Made by a program: the position numbers and the translations under genes. From assembly GCA_013214025.1 (NCBI GenBank), contig JABSRN010000024.1, forward strand, positions 1-52,890: a stretch of DNA of 52,890 nucleotides, read 5' to 3'. Source of the DNA: Polyangiaceae bacterium. Lineage in GTDB: Bacteria > Myxococcota_A > Polyangia > Polyangiales > Polyangiaceae. The notes under the pieces were generated by a model, which saw only the letters and a program-made list of their open reading frames with translations, did no database searches and was not told the DNA's origin. Of the stretch, positions 8,436 through 17,523 are shown piece by piece (within the stretch, counting starts at the first letter, position 1; every line of letters begins with the position of its first letter).

Positions 8436-11003
8436 TCAGCCAGTCGAGCCAAGCGATGTGAGCGTTAGCATGACGCGATTGGCATCACGGCTAGCCTTGA
8501 GATCGATCTGAAACGTGAAGCTCCACTCTAAGTGGTCCTCAGGATCCGAAAGTGACTGGCGCAGAGTCCAAATGTCTTCTGTTTCGTCGATGCTGACGCG
8601 GCTCGGACCCCGAGCATCGGCGTTCGTCAGCAACGCGTCGTATTCCGTCCAGTACGGGGTGAGGCTTTCAGCGAATCGTTGGCTCGTCCATAATTTGCCT
8701 TGTCCGTCCGACGCACAAATCGTGTCGTCTTCGCACCAGGCGAGTAGTGCCTCACTGGCAGCATCGTAGTTCTGTATCGCCAGCGCTCGGACAATTCGCC
8801 ACGCAGCATTACGAACGGTCACGCGGAAGGCACGTCGATTGTGGGTGATGTCGTGGGGGCGCTCCGCTTGCTGAGCTGGCGCCGTCGACTCGCTGTCGCT
8901 CTCACTGCACTGAAGCGCTTCCCACTCATCGATCAAACTCGCGTCGATGCTTCGCAGTTCCGCTCCCAGCCAGTCTTCTATCTCTAGCACGTCCTCCGTC
9001 TTGAACTTATCGGGAACCGTCTGACGGAGAGTACGATAGGCGTCCGTCAGGTAGCGCAACAGCACGCCTTCGGCTCGCGCCAGGCCATATTCGTTCACGT
9101 AATCTCGGAACGAAGCGCCGAGTTCGAACATTTCGCGGACGATAGATTTCGGGGCGATGTTGAAGCCCGCCACCCAGGGCTGATTCTTCGCGAACAAATT
9201 GAACGCATCGTAGATAAACTCGGCTTCTGGTTTTGGGTACTCCACCTTGTCCAGCTCAGCCAGACGTTCGTTATATTCTACGCCTTCCGCCTTCAGCTCG
9301 GCCAGGCAACGAGTGCGCAGCACATTCACCTGACGCATCAACACAACGCCTGGATTCTCCAGTATCGATTCCATCACGCTGATCAACACGCCGGCGTAAT
9401 CAGTCGCGGTTTCGTCCAAAGATGCCAAGGCTTCCACGGCGAACAAACCCAGCGCTTGATTCAGCGAAAAATCCTGCTGTAGCTCTTCCGATAGAGCCGC
9501 TCCCCCTGCGGTCAAACAAACGATGTCCGCCTCCACCAAGGACCGAAACAGCGCCATGCCATGCCTCATCAGCCGTCGTTTGTTCTGAGCTGACTCGTGA
9601 CTCTGCCGAACCAGTTGTTTGGCGTCGCCACAGGCCCCGCCGGATCGAGACAAGACCGACAGAAGCATGCCGTGATTGATCTTGAACTGGGACGTCAGCG
9701 TTTCTGGCGTACCGTCTCGCAACGCCGTCAGCGTTTCAGCGTTCCACGCTACATAACCTCGTTCCGGTTCCTTTTTCAGCCGCAGCTTTTTCTTCTTCTT
9801 CGGGTTAGCGGCGATTTTCGCTGCGATCCCAAGGTTTTCGATCACATGGGCGGGTGCCTGGACCAGTACACTCCCGCGCTCGTCGAATCCTTTTCGGCCC
9901 GCGCGACCCGCGATCTGATGGAACTCGCGAACACTGACGATACGACTCCGTTCGCCATCGAACTTGCAGAGCTGGGTGAATAGCACCGTTCGGATCGGTA
10001 CGTTCACGCCGACACCCAGGGTGTCGGTGCCACAAATGACCCGCAGCAAGCCCTTGCGCGACAGCCGCTCTACCAGTCGCCGGTACTTGGGCAACATGCC
10101 GGCGTGGTGCACGCCGACGCCATGAGGAATGAATCGCTTCAGCTCCTTGCCGAAGGCGCTGTCGAAGCGAAAGTCAGCGAGCTCATCGCGCAGCAGTTGT
10201 TTCTCGGGTTTGCTGAGTAGATTGGTACTCATCAGATCTTGCGCCGCCTCCGACGCCGCCCGCTGAGAAAAATGGACTATGTAGACCGGGCAGCGTCCCT
10301 GGGACACCAAAGATTCGATGGTCTCCAGAATCGGCGTTTCACAGTATCCGAAGTCCAGGGGTACGGGACGCTGATCCGAGCTGACCAACGCGGCCTCGAC
10401 CCCAGTCCGCATTTTCAGATCTTTTACGAAAAATTCGGTGTTGCCGAGAGTCGCGCTCATCAACACAAATCGTGTTCGGGGCAGGGTCAATAGCGGGATC
10501 TGCCACGCCACGCCGCGATCTCGGTCGGCGTAGTAGTGGAATTCATCCATGACTACCCAGTCGACATCGGCGTGCTCGCCTTTACGCAATGCCATGTTCG
10601 AGAGGATCTCGGCGGTACAGCAAATGATCGGGGCCTCGCGGTTGACGGTGGCATCTCCCGTCATCAAGCCGACATTCTGGGGGCCGAGGGCCTCACAGAG
10701 TTCGAAAAACTTTTCGCTGACAAGCGCCTTAATGGGCGCCGTGTAGAAGGCCCGTTGCCCCATGGCCAGAGCCCGAAAGCACGCCGCCAAGGCCACCAGG
10801 GATTTACCGGATCCCGTGGGCGTACTGAGCACCAGGTGGTGATCCGCAAATATCTCGAGGATGCCCTCTTCTTGGGCCGGGTACAGCTCAAGGCCGATCT
10901 CCAGACTGTAATCCAGAAAGGCGTCAAGTAGCTGGTCGCCGTCCAGCTCCGCCCCTGGCTCGGGCAGGCGTGGCTCCAGGGGGGCTAGTTTGGGCTCGGC
11001 CAT
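8436..11003 (-). CDS. DEAD/DEAH-box Ski2-like helicase with DUF3516 C-terminal domain
   Basis: 855 aa. The N-terminal half is a superfamily 2 helicase: motif I STPTGSGKS near residue 60, motif Ia APIKALVSEKF, the Walker B motif VVMDEFHYY (DEFH) near residue 150, motif III MSATL, and the C-terminal RecA domain with GTDTLGVGVN and HQIAGRAGRKG (motif VI). The RAGRKG form is typical of Ski2/Mtr4-type RNA helicases. The C-terminal half matches in length and layout the DUF3516 family of bacterial helicases seen in actinobacteria and myxobacteria. A role in RNA metabolism is inferred from the family. The gene is complete and stands alone; its strand is opposite to the upstream esterase, the two being convergent. 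Confidence 0.85.
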   Translation of the reverse strand: MAEPKLAPLEPRLPEPGAELDGDQLLDAFLDYSLEIGLELYPAQEEGILEIFADHHLVLSTPTGSGKSLVALAACFRALAMGQRAFYTAPIKALVSEKFFELCEALGPQNVGLMTGDATVNREAPIICCTAEILSNMALRKGEHADVDWVVMDEFHYYADRDRGVAWQIPLLTLPRTRFVLMSATLGNTEFFVKDLKMRTGVEAALVSSDQRPVPLDFGYCETPILETIESLVSQGRCPVYIVHFSQRAASEAAQDLMSTNLLSKPEKQLLRDELADFRFDSAFGKELKRFIPHGVGVHHAGMLPKYRRLVERLSRKGLLRVICGTDTLGVGVNVPIRTVLFTQLCKFDGERSRIVSVREFHQIAGRAGRKGFDERGSVLVQAPAHVIENLGIAAKIAANPKKKKKLRLKKEPERGYVAWNAETLTALRDGTPETLTSQFKINHGMLLSVLSRSGGACGDAKQLVRQSHESAQNKRRLMRHGMALFRSLVEADIVCLTAGGAALSEELQQDFSLNQALGLFAVEALASLDETATDYAGVLISVMESILENPGVVLMRQVNVLRTRCLAELKAEGVEYNERLAELDKVEYPKPEAEFIYDAFNLFAKNQPWVAGFNIAPKSIVREMFELGASFRDYVNEYGLARAEGVLLRYLTDAYRTLRQTVPDKFKTEDVLEIEDWLGAELRSIDASLIDEWEALQCSESDSESTAPAQQAERPHDITHNRRAFRVTVRNAAWRIVRALAIQNYDAASEALLAWCEDDTICASDGQGKLWTSQRFAESLTPYWTEYDALLTNADARGPSRVSIDETEDIWTLRQSLSDPEDHLEWSFTFQIDLKASRDANRVMLTLTSLGSTG

Positions 11004-11165
11004 CGCCGCGGTACTAGCACACCCGCGGGGGCGCTCAACGCGGCAGGAACGGTGGTCAGCGGGAGTCGCCTTCCCGCTCCAGGACAGCCCTGCACACGCT
11101 CAGCTGTGAGTTCGAATCGGGCCACGCCACCCGTCAGGCTCGGCGTGGCCCGACCTAGGAAACGG

Positions 11166-11861
11166 CTACATCGCGCCGACTTGATTGCAGTCTGTGGTGC
11201 CCGTGCCGACGTCACACATGCCGGGCTCATCACACTGGTCGTCATTCGCGAAGAAGCGACTATCGGGTCCGGGAGCGCCGACAGACTCCTCGGCCTCGTT
11301 CAGGCCCGGACACTTGTCGTCCAAGACAACACATTCCGGCGGATCTGCCGGTTCCGTGGCTTGACCCCCGGTCATTTCAGTCAGCTCGCTCGAGCAGCTG
11401 ATGCCCGCGAACATCTCATCAGCGAGGGCGAGTTGCGCATTGCTGCAGGCTTCGAATTCTTCGATGGTCGCCGTGCAATCGGTGGGCAAAGTCGCGGAGT
11501 CGCAATCCGCTGACGTGACGATGGGGGTGCCCTCCGCTACACAGGTATCCCGAGCGGCCTCACAAGCGGTGATATCTACGGTGGCCTCGCCGGAGCCGTC
11601 GAGGGTGATGCCGGCGACGATCCCGGTGAGCGTGCACATGCCGGTTATTAGGTTGGTGTCGGCGAGAGCCGCCTTGTCGGTCTCGTACAGGGTCTTTACC
11701 TCTGCGTCGGTCAGATCAGCGATGGATTTTGTCGGATCGATGCCGGTTGAAATCGGAGTACTGCCACCCCCACTCGTCGCGCCGTCGTCATCGCCGCAGG
11801 CAACGACGCCAAGTGAAAGTGTACATGCCCAAGAAAATACGATCGCTTTTGCACATTTCAT
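11166..11861 (-). CDS. Small Cys-rich lipoprotein
   Basis: 231 aa from the ATG ending at 11861, chosen because it gives a clean lipoprotein signal peptide (MKCAKAIVFSW..LSLGVVACGDDDG, lipobox VVAC). An open frame extends further upstream but contains no such signal. After the anchor come a Gly/Ser linker and a helical region with pairs of Cys (GMCTLTG, TACEAARDTC, ADCDSATLPTDC, FEACSNAQ, ISCSSEL), suggesting several disulfides. Similar small lipoproteins with these Cys pairs are frequent in myxobacteria, but I know of no function. It is divergent from the permease gene across a 190-bp region that contains a 14-bp tandem repeat. Confidence 0.7.
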   Translation of the reverse strand: MKCAKAIVFSWACTLSLGVVACGDDDGATSGGGSTPISTGIDPTKSIADLTDAEVKTLYETDKAALADTNLITGMCTLTGIVAGITLDGSGEATVDITACEAARDTCVAEGTPIVTSADCDSATLPTDCTATIEEFEACSNAQLALADEMFAGISCSSELTEMTGGQATEPADPPECVVLDDKCPGLNEAEESVGAPGPDSRFFANDDQCDEPGMCDVGTGTTDCNQVGAM

Positions 11862-11978
11862 AGTCTCGCTTGGTACCAAGGCCCCGAATAGTTTCCCACG
11901 GTGCCGGTCGTTAGGATCCGTGCTTATTGATTCAGGCCCACGGTGACTCCGTCCTAGACGCGCTCTGATCCATCTTTT

Positions 11979-12030
11979 GGCCGCTCCGCTCTGGCCGCTC
12001 CGCTCTGGCCTCTGGCCGCTCTGCTCTGGC
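11979..12030. repeat. 14-bp tandem repeat (GGCCGCTCCGCTCT)
   Basis: Two identical 14-bp units at 11979-11992 and 11993-12006, then a half unit (GGCCTCT) and one diverged unit (GGCCGCTCTGCTCT). The array lies in the divergent intergenic region just upstream of the permease start, so copy number changes would alter promoter spacing for one or both genes. No function shown. Confidence 0.85.
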
Positions 12031-12047
12031 CACGCTAGGACACGGCG

Positions 12048-13667
12048 ATGTCTGCACAGCCCGCTCCGCGAGCCGTCGTCCGAGGAGACATCGATGGCTT
12101 TTTCGGACTCGCGCTCGATAACCTCGTCCAGCTCCTGCTGATCGACGGCTTGTGTCGGCACGTCCTCGGATTCAGCGACGAACTGCTCTACGGCCATGTC
12201 ATGCCCGGGGTCGCGGTCTCGCTAGTCGTCGGAAACGTCTATTACGCCCGCCTGGCAATGCGCCTATCGAAAGAATCAGGGCGAGACGATATTTGCGCAC
12301 TGCCGTACGGCATCAACACCATCTCGCTGTTTGCATTCGTATTTTTGGTGATGCTTCCCGCCAAACTCGCCGCCGAGAACGCGGGAGTTCCCGATTCCAG
12401 CGTTGTTGCGTGGCAAGCCGGGCTGGTTGCCTGTTTTGGCTCGGGTCTGATCGAGTTCGGCGGGGCCTTCGTCGCCGAACGGCTGCGCAGCATTGCACCG
12501 CGCGCCGCCTTGCTCAGCACGCTGGCGGGCATCGCGCTGAGCTTCATATCCTTGGGGTTCTTGTTCAGAACCTACGCGCATCCAGTCGTCGGGTTGGTGA
12601 CTCTGGGCGTGGTGATGCTCACCTACTTCGGAAAGCTACGTTTCAAAGGCGGTCTTCCCGGTGGACTGGTCGCCGTATGCTTGGGTACAGCCATCGCCTG
12701 GATCCAGGGACTCGCCCCGGTGGGGGCTCTGCCTGAAGGCGGGCCCGTCCTGCGCCTTCCGATCCCCGTCGTGGGCGATCTCCTATCTGCCCTCACCGGT
12801 CCGCACGGGCTCGCCTACCTGGGCGTCATCGTGCCAATGGGCGTGTTCAACGTAGTCGGCTCGCTGCAGAACATCGAGTCCGCCGAGGCAGCCGGAGATA
12901 GCTACGAAACGGCGCCCTGCCTGGCAGTCAACGGCATGGGTACCGTCGCCGCCAGCCTCTTCGGTTCTTGTTTTCCCACCACCATTTACATCGGGCACCC
13001 CGGTTGGAAAGCCATGGGCGCGCGCGCTGGCTACTCAACCCTCAACGCTGCATTTTTCAGCGTCATCGCGCTCAGTGGTACCCTCGCGCACATCGCGTGG
13101 GCGGTTCCGGTGGAAGCGGGCATGGCGGTAGTCTTGTGGATAGGGCTGGTCATCACCGCCCAGGCCTTCGAAGCTGTTCCGCGCAAGCATGCTCCCGCCG
13201 TCGTGCTGGGGCTACTGCCCGGTGTCGCGGCCTGGGGAGCCCTGATGGCCAAGAACGGCCTGCGCGCCGGTGGCTACGGCTCCCCCGGCGGTCCGCCCTT
13301 CTCCGACGAGTTGATCAGCGCCTTCCAACGGTCGGACACGTTCATTACGGGAGCCTTCGCGCTGGAACAGGGGTTTATTTTTACCGCCATGATTCTGTCC
13401 GCCATCACCGTGTGCATCATCGAGCGGCAGCTCGATTCGGCTGCCTACTGGGCTTGGGCCGCCTCAGCTCTCGCAGCCCTCGGCTTCATCCACGCCCATC
13501 GCTACACCCCCGGAGACGTCGTCATGTCCTGGGATCTGAATACTATCACGGCCGGAGCGACGCTCCCGTGGGCCTGGGGTTACGCTCTGATGGGCGCCGT
13601 ATTTTTTTCGGCGCGATGGCTTACGGTTAGCGATGAGCCGTCAGCCGCCGATGACCCGCCGGACTGA
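12048..13667 (+). CDS. NCS2-like (xanthine/uracil-type) membrane permease
   Basis: 539 aa, polytopic with about a dozen hydrophobic segments. The segment GRDDICALPYGINT near residue 74 matches the conserved early motif of the azaguanine/xanthine/uracil permease-like (NCS2/AzgA-like) group; the sequence continues with GGLPGGLVAV and a substrate-region segment (LQNIESAEAAGDSY, with the N-x-E-S-A pattern) near residue 280. It should be an inner-membrane secondary transporter, probably for a nucleobase or a related anion, but the substrate cannot be assigned. An AGGA site lies 8 bp before the ATG. No metabolic genes for purine or pyrimidine use lie nearby. Confidence 0.7.
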   Translation: MSAQPAPRAVVRGDIDGFFGLALDNLVQLLLIDGLCRHVLGFSDELLYGHVMPGVAVSLVVGNVYYARLAMRLSKESGRDDICALPYGINTISLFAFVFLVMLPAKLAAENAGVPDSSVVAWQAGLVACFGSGLIEFGGAFVAERLRSIAPRAALLSTLAGIALSFISLGFLFRTYAHPVVGLVTLGVVMLTYFGKLRFKGGLPGGLVAVCLGTAIAWIQGLAPVGALPEGGPVLRLPIPVVGDLLSALTGPHGLAYLGVIVPMGVFNVVGSLQNIESAEAAGDSYETAPCLAVNGMGTVAASLFGSCFPTTIYIGHPGWKAMGARAGYSTLNAAFFSVIALSGTLAHIAWAVPVEAGMAVVLWIGLVITAQAFEAVPRKHAPAVVLGLLPGVAAWGALMAKNGLRAGGYGSPGGPPFSDELISAFQRSDTFITGAFALEQGFIFTAMILSAITVCIIERQLDSAAYWAWAASALAALGFIHAHRYTPGDVVMSWDLNTITAGATLPWAWGYALMGAVFFSARWLTVSDEPSAADDPPD

Positions 13668-13728
13668 ACGCTAGCCAAACGACGAGACGCACCATCGGCG
13701 GGTCTCCCCAATGCTACAGTCGTGTCCG

Positions 13729-14763
13729 ATGGCTAAACGGCGAGGGAAAAAGCGTCGCGCGCCCGTCGCCCCCACGCCGCGGCCCCGGCGGTCGCTGTTA
13801 AAAACGATACTCCTCGTTGCGCTGGGATTGCTGATGAGCGCGGTACTCGTGCTGCCGCCGTCACTGCTAAAACAAATGCTCAGCCCAAATCTCGCCGGAA
13901 GCATCACCGCTGCCCGTCAGAGGGCCATTCGAGCCGTGCAGCCTGGACTTTCCGACAACAATCCCATTGTTGACCGCGGGGGAGAATTACCGTCGACAGC
14001 CAAAGGTGCCCCGGATTGCGCCGACGGCCTCGCATGGACGGCCAGTCCCGATTGTACAGCTCCGCGGATCCCCAACGATGCGATCGACGACAAGCTGGAA
14101 CGGCTGAGCGAAGAACTCACCAATCAAGCTCGTAGCAGCCAGGGCTTGCCCGAACTCGCTTTCGACGAAGGTCTGCGTGACGTCGGTCGGGCTCATAGCG
14201 AACAAATGTTCCAACTGGACTTCTTCGCTCATGACGACCCCGACGGTCGCGCGCCAGGAGATCGAGTTCACGCCTGGCACCGCACCCTGGTGGGCTCCGT
14301 GGGCGAAAACATCTGGATGTGCCGCAACTGCCTCGCGGGGGATCCAGACGCAACCGCAGCTCGTATCGTGACCGGGCCCAATAGCTGGATGCTTAGTCCG
14401 CCCCACCGGGCGAATATCCTCCGCGACAACTTCACCCATATGGCCATCGGTATCGCGGTGCACGGAAACGATCTGTGGGCTACCCAGGTCTTCTCCGACA
14501 CCCGCGGGTATCTCGTGGGAGGGCTACCCGAGTCCATGGACGCCGGCGACTGTCTGTTGTTGGAGCTGCTTCCGTTCCCCGACGACTCGGACACGGCGGA
14601 GTATTTTGAACTGATATCGGGCGGTAGCTCCAGCCTTGAGCGCAGTGGACTCGGGTGGAAACAGATCGACGCCTCTGGCGGCAAGCATCAGCTGCACTTC
14701 TGGTTTTCAGCGCAACAACGGAGCTTCACGCTGGTGGCGGGGCCGCAACTTCAGATCCTCTAA
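13729..14763 (+). CDS. CAP/SCP-domain extracytoplasmic protein
   Basis: 344 aa from the ATG at 13729 (MAKRRGKKRRAPV); a start 18 bp upstream is also possible. A very basic N-terminus is followed by one hydrophobic helix (LLKTILLVALGLLMSAVLVL), so the protein is anchored with its body outside the cytoplasm. From about residue 120 it carries a CAP (CRISP/antigen 5/PR-1) domain: LTNQARSSQGLPELAFDE, GRAHSEQMFQLDFFAHDD (conserved H..S), GENIWM and HRANILRDNFTHMAIGIA, which are the canonical CAP landmarks. CAP proteins bind lipids or act at the cell wall; the activity here is unknown. The gene follows the permease by 60 bp and may share its transcript. Confidence 0.75.
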   Translation: MAKRRGKKRRAPVAPTPRPRRSLLKTILLVALGLLMSAVLVLPPSLLKQMLSPNLAGSITAARQRAIRAVQPGLSDNNPIVDRGGELPSTAKGAPDCADGLAWTASPDCTAPRIPNDAIDDKLERLSEELTNQARSSQGLPELAFDEGLRDVGRAHSEQMFQLDFFAHDDPDGRAPGDRVHAWHRTLVGSVGENIWMCRNCLAGDPDATAARIVTGPNSWMLSPPHRANILRDNFTHMAIGIAVHGNDLWATQVFSDTRGYLVGGLPESMDAGDCLLLELLPFPDDSDTAEYFELISGGSSSLERSGLGWKQIDASGGKHQLHFWFSAQQRSFTLVAGPQLQIL

Positions 14764-14908
14764 GTGGACTGTGCCCGCGCCACGGGATGGCGGGGTCAGC
14801 CCGAGCACCGAAATGCGAAAAATTCAGAAAAAACCGCCCTTTTGACGCCCACCCACAGCCGCTGAACGGCGCCGGTCCAGGGTCGGTTGTGGTACACCGC
14901 GAGCCAGG

Positions 14909-16885
14909 ATGGCCAATACGCTTTTCGACAAGGAGTTCAAGGAACGCTACCTCAGCTTCGATCCTCGCAGCCTCGCTCTGTTCCGGGTGTGCTTCGGAAT
15001 TACAGCGCTCTTTGAGGTTCGCCGCCGCTTCGGTGTGATTGAACATTGGTACGTCAACGACGGCATCATGCCGAACCACACTCTGTTGTGGCGCCCCCCA
15101 TCCGACCACTTTTACTCATTCTTTCTCTCTCTGAGTTCTTACGAGGGCGCTGTGATCGGCATCGCCCTCTGCGCCGTTGTATTTACGTTTTTCACTCTCG
15201 GGTTATTCCAGAGGGTCACCCATCCGCTGGCTTTCTTCTGCATGTGCAGTTTGAATGCGCGGATCCCCGGCTTGGAAAACGGCGGGAATATGGTAGTCAA
15301 CACCCTGATGCTTTGGACGATGTTCCTGCCTCTCGCGGAACGTTTCAGCATCGATTCCCTCCGGCGTTCCATGCGCGCCCGAACCGAGCATGCTCTCGTG
15401 CAGCTCGAAGACCGGAGCGCGCTCGAGCCCAATCGTAAACGTTTCATTACCGCCGGCGCCCTCGCGATGCTCGCCCAGGGATTTGTGATCTACTACTTCA
15501 ACGTAGCTCACAAGACCGGCCCCACCTGGATCGACGGGACCGCCGTACATTACACACTACACCAAGACCGCCTCGTGCTGCCTCTGGGCGTGTGGATGCG
15601 CGAGAACCTTCCCTTCGCCGTACTGAAAGGTCTCGTCTATTCCACCATCGTTGTGGAATGCTTCGCGGTCTTCGCTATCGCCACCCCGTTCTTTTCCCGC
15701 TGGGCGCGGCTTATCGCGTTTTTCGCGTTGCCCGCGCTGCACTTTGGGTTCGCCATGGCCCTCGACTTGGGTCCTTTTTCCTGGGCGGTCATGTGTTTCT
15801 TCACCGTGCTGCCACGAGAAGAAGACTGGGAAGCGCTGAAACGGTTTGCCACGGCCCGCACCCAGCGCCGGCGAGTATTCATCGATTCAGACTGTGGTAT
15901 CTGCACCCAAACCGCTCGATTGCTCGCCCGCATGGATCGACTCGGACGGCTCGAATTGGTCAGCAATCAAGACGAGTCACTACTCCCCGAGGGTGTCAGT
16001 CAGCAACTCACCCAGAACACGATCGTGGTGCAAAACCTCGATACGGGAGCCGTGGCCAGTTACGGACCCGCCTGTGCACAGGTGCTCAAGGCGCTGCCCT
16101 TCGGGTTTTTGATCGCCTGGCTGGCGAGCATCCCTCCGATCTCGTGGATCATTACGGCAACCTATAAACGCGTCGCCAACAATCGGCATCTGATCAGCGG
16201 CTGGCTCGGCTGGGGTGTGTGCGGCGTAAAAACCGCCGAGACTCCAGAGCCCACCACTTACGTCGCGCCCGCGTTCCACGCCAGCCTCGCCCGGTGCCGC
16301 TTCCGCGTGGGCCAAGTGATTCTTGCCTTGATGGTATTCGCCAACGCCGGCGAATTGGCCCGAGTCAACGCCGCAGTCCCCCAAAGGTTCAAGTGGAAGG
16401 AACCCACTTGGTCCCGCATGTTGGTGGAATACCCCCGATTGCTCCAGGGTTGGCGAATGTTTGCTCCCGACGCCCCACTGGAGGACGAATACTTTTATGT
16501 AGACGCCGTCACCCAGGACGGAAGACATGTGGATCCCTACAACGAAGTCGCCAGCAACGATCCGGCCCCCTTCAGCGACACGGTGCCGACTTTGCTGGGG
16601 CAAGATCAATACTTTACTAGCTACACATTGTTCTTCCCTCAGCGACATTTCGGCGCGTATCGCACGGCCTTTCGCGAGTGGATCGAGCGTTACCAAGATC
16701 GCACTGGCAACCCCAACGACCGCATCGTGTATTTCGAGGCATGGGAAATTTGGGATAGCAGCCCGCCGCCAGGACAAACTCAACCCACTCCGAAGAGTAA
16801 GAAGAAGTTCATGGTTTGGGGCAAACGACCGCGGGACTTCGTCCCCGCCACCGAAGCCGACGCCGTGCTCCGCGATTCGCGCTAG
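14909..16885 (+). CDS. HTTM-domain membrane protein fused to a DCC (DUF393) thioredoxin-like domain
   Basis: 658 aa. Residues 1-310 are an HTTM domain, the membrane fold related to vitamin K-dependent gamma-carboxylase, with opening motif DPRSLALFRVCFGITALFE and several helices. Residues about 325-430 form a DCC-family domain with the hallmark DSDCGICT (D-x-x-C-x-x-C) after RRRVFI and a later helix. A third region from about residue 465 (WRMFAPDAPLEDEYFYVDA) is typical of the C-terminal lumenal part of HTTM proteins. Both Cys of the CxxC are present. The fusion suggests membrane-associated redox chemistry, but no substrate is known for bacterial HTTM proteins. It lies 145 bp after the CAP gene. 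Confidence 0.75.
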   Translation: MANTLFDKEFKERYLSFDPRSLALFRVCFGITALFEVRRRFGVIEHWYVNDGIMPNHTLLWRPPSDHFYSFFLSLSSYEGAVIGIALCAVVFTFFTLGLFQRVTHPLAFFCMCSLNARIPGLENGGNMVVNTLMLWTMFLPLAERFSIDSLRRSMRARTEHALVQLEDRSALEPNRKRFITAGALAMLAQGFVIYYFNVAHKTGPTWIDGTAVHYTLHQDRLVLPLGVWMRENLPFAVLKGLVYSTIVVECFAVFAIATPFFSRWARLIAFFALPALHFGFAMALDLGPFSWAVMCFFTVLPREEDWEALKRFATARTQRRRVFIDSDCGICTQTARLLARMDRLGRLELVSNQDESLLPEGVSQQLTQNTIVVQNLDTGAVASYGPACAQVLKALPFGFLIAWLASIPPISWIITATYKRVANNRHLISGWLGWGVCGVKTAETPEPTTYVAPAFHASLARCRFRVGQVILALMVFANAGELARVNAAVPQRFKWKEPTWSRMLVEYPRLLQGWRMFAPDAPLEDEYFYVDAVTQDGRHVDPYNEVASNDPAPFSDTVPTLLGQDQYFTSYTLFFPQRHFGAYRTAFREWIERYQDRTGNPNDRIVYFEAWEIWDSSPPPGQTQPTPKSKKKFMVWGKRPRDFVPATEADAVLRDSR

Positions 16886-17025
16886 GCGATCGCAACGTCT
16901 GGGACCAGTTCCTGCACGGATTGCCCATTGGAGCGGAACTCGGGCTGTCCTGTTCTGACGAGGCGCACCCTCTTGAAACGCGAGTCGATGCCTCGTGAGC
17001 CGTTCTGGGGCGAAGCGACCGCTTC

Positions 17026-17518
17026 GTGCCATCACCCCTCAATCCCCGGCGAATATTGCCGTTTCCTTACTGGAGCGAGTCCCACAAAACACTGTGGGCC
17101 AGGCAAAGGGATAAGACAAGAGACAAGCGGGATTCCACGCCTGCCTCCGTCATTGCCGCTCAAATCGTTTCGGCTGCGTTAGCGGAACGGGTATCGGTTG
17201 CGGACCTCGGAGAGCTCGCCAAGAGCGACGCTGCCTTCGGAATGAGAGTCCTGGTTCAAGTCAACAGCGGCGTGAAAGACGGGGGCCGTCGGATCGCGGA
17301 CCTTGATCAGGCAGTCGGCATGCTCGGTATTCGCGGCATGACCAACATTGCGCTGGGCTTGGCTCTGAGCCAGCATGATCCCGGACGGCGAGGGCGGACG
17401 ACTCCTGCAGGGGAATTCTCTCCGTCGCGCCATCGCAGGCGAAGGCATCGCGAAAGACGGCGGGCGCAATCGTGTAGCCTTGGCCCCGCCCCGATCGGCC
17501 CAGAAGGCAGCCGCCGGA
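17026..17518 (+). pseudogene. Frameshifted, truncated HDOD-domain gene
   Basis: The plus-strand frame reads an HDOD-domain core (SVADLGELAKSDAAFGMRVL, then VQVNSG, then QAVGMLGIRGMTNIALGLAL), the part of HDOD signalling proteins with the conserved D-x-A-x-x-x-R-V-L and L-G-I-R-G-x-x-N motifs. After ALSQ near 17372 the open frame loses similarity, while the next frame continues with DGEGGRLLQGNSLRRAIAGE, which is the expected HDOD continuation. A one-base indel is therefore likely. The repaired frame ends at a TGA near 17520, far short of a full HDOD protein. The 5' end is also weak. It converges with the membrane-protein gene on the other strand. I read it as a remnant. Confidence 0.6.
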
Positions 17519-17523
17519 TGAGC

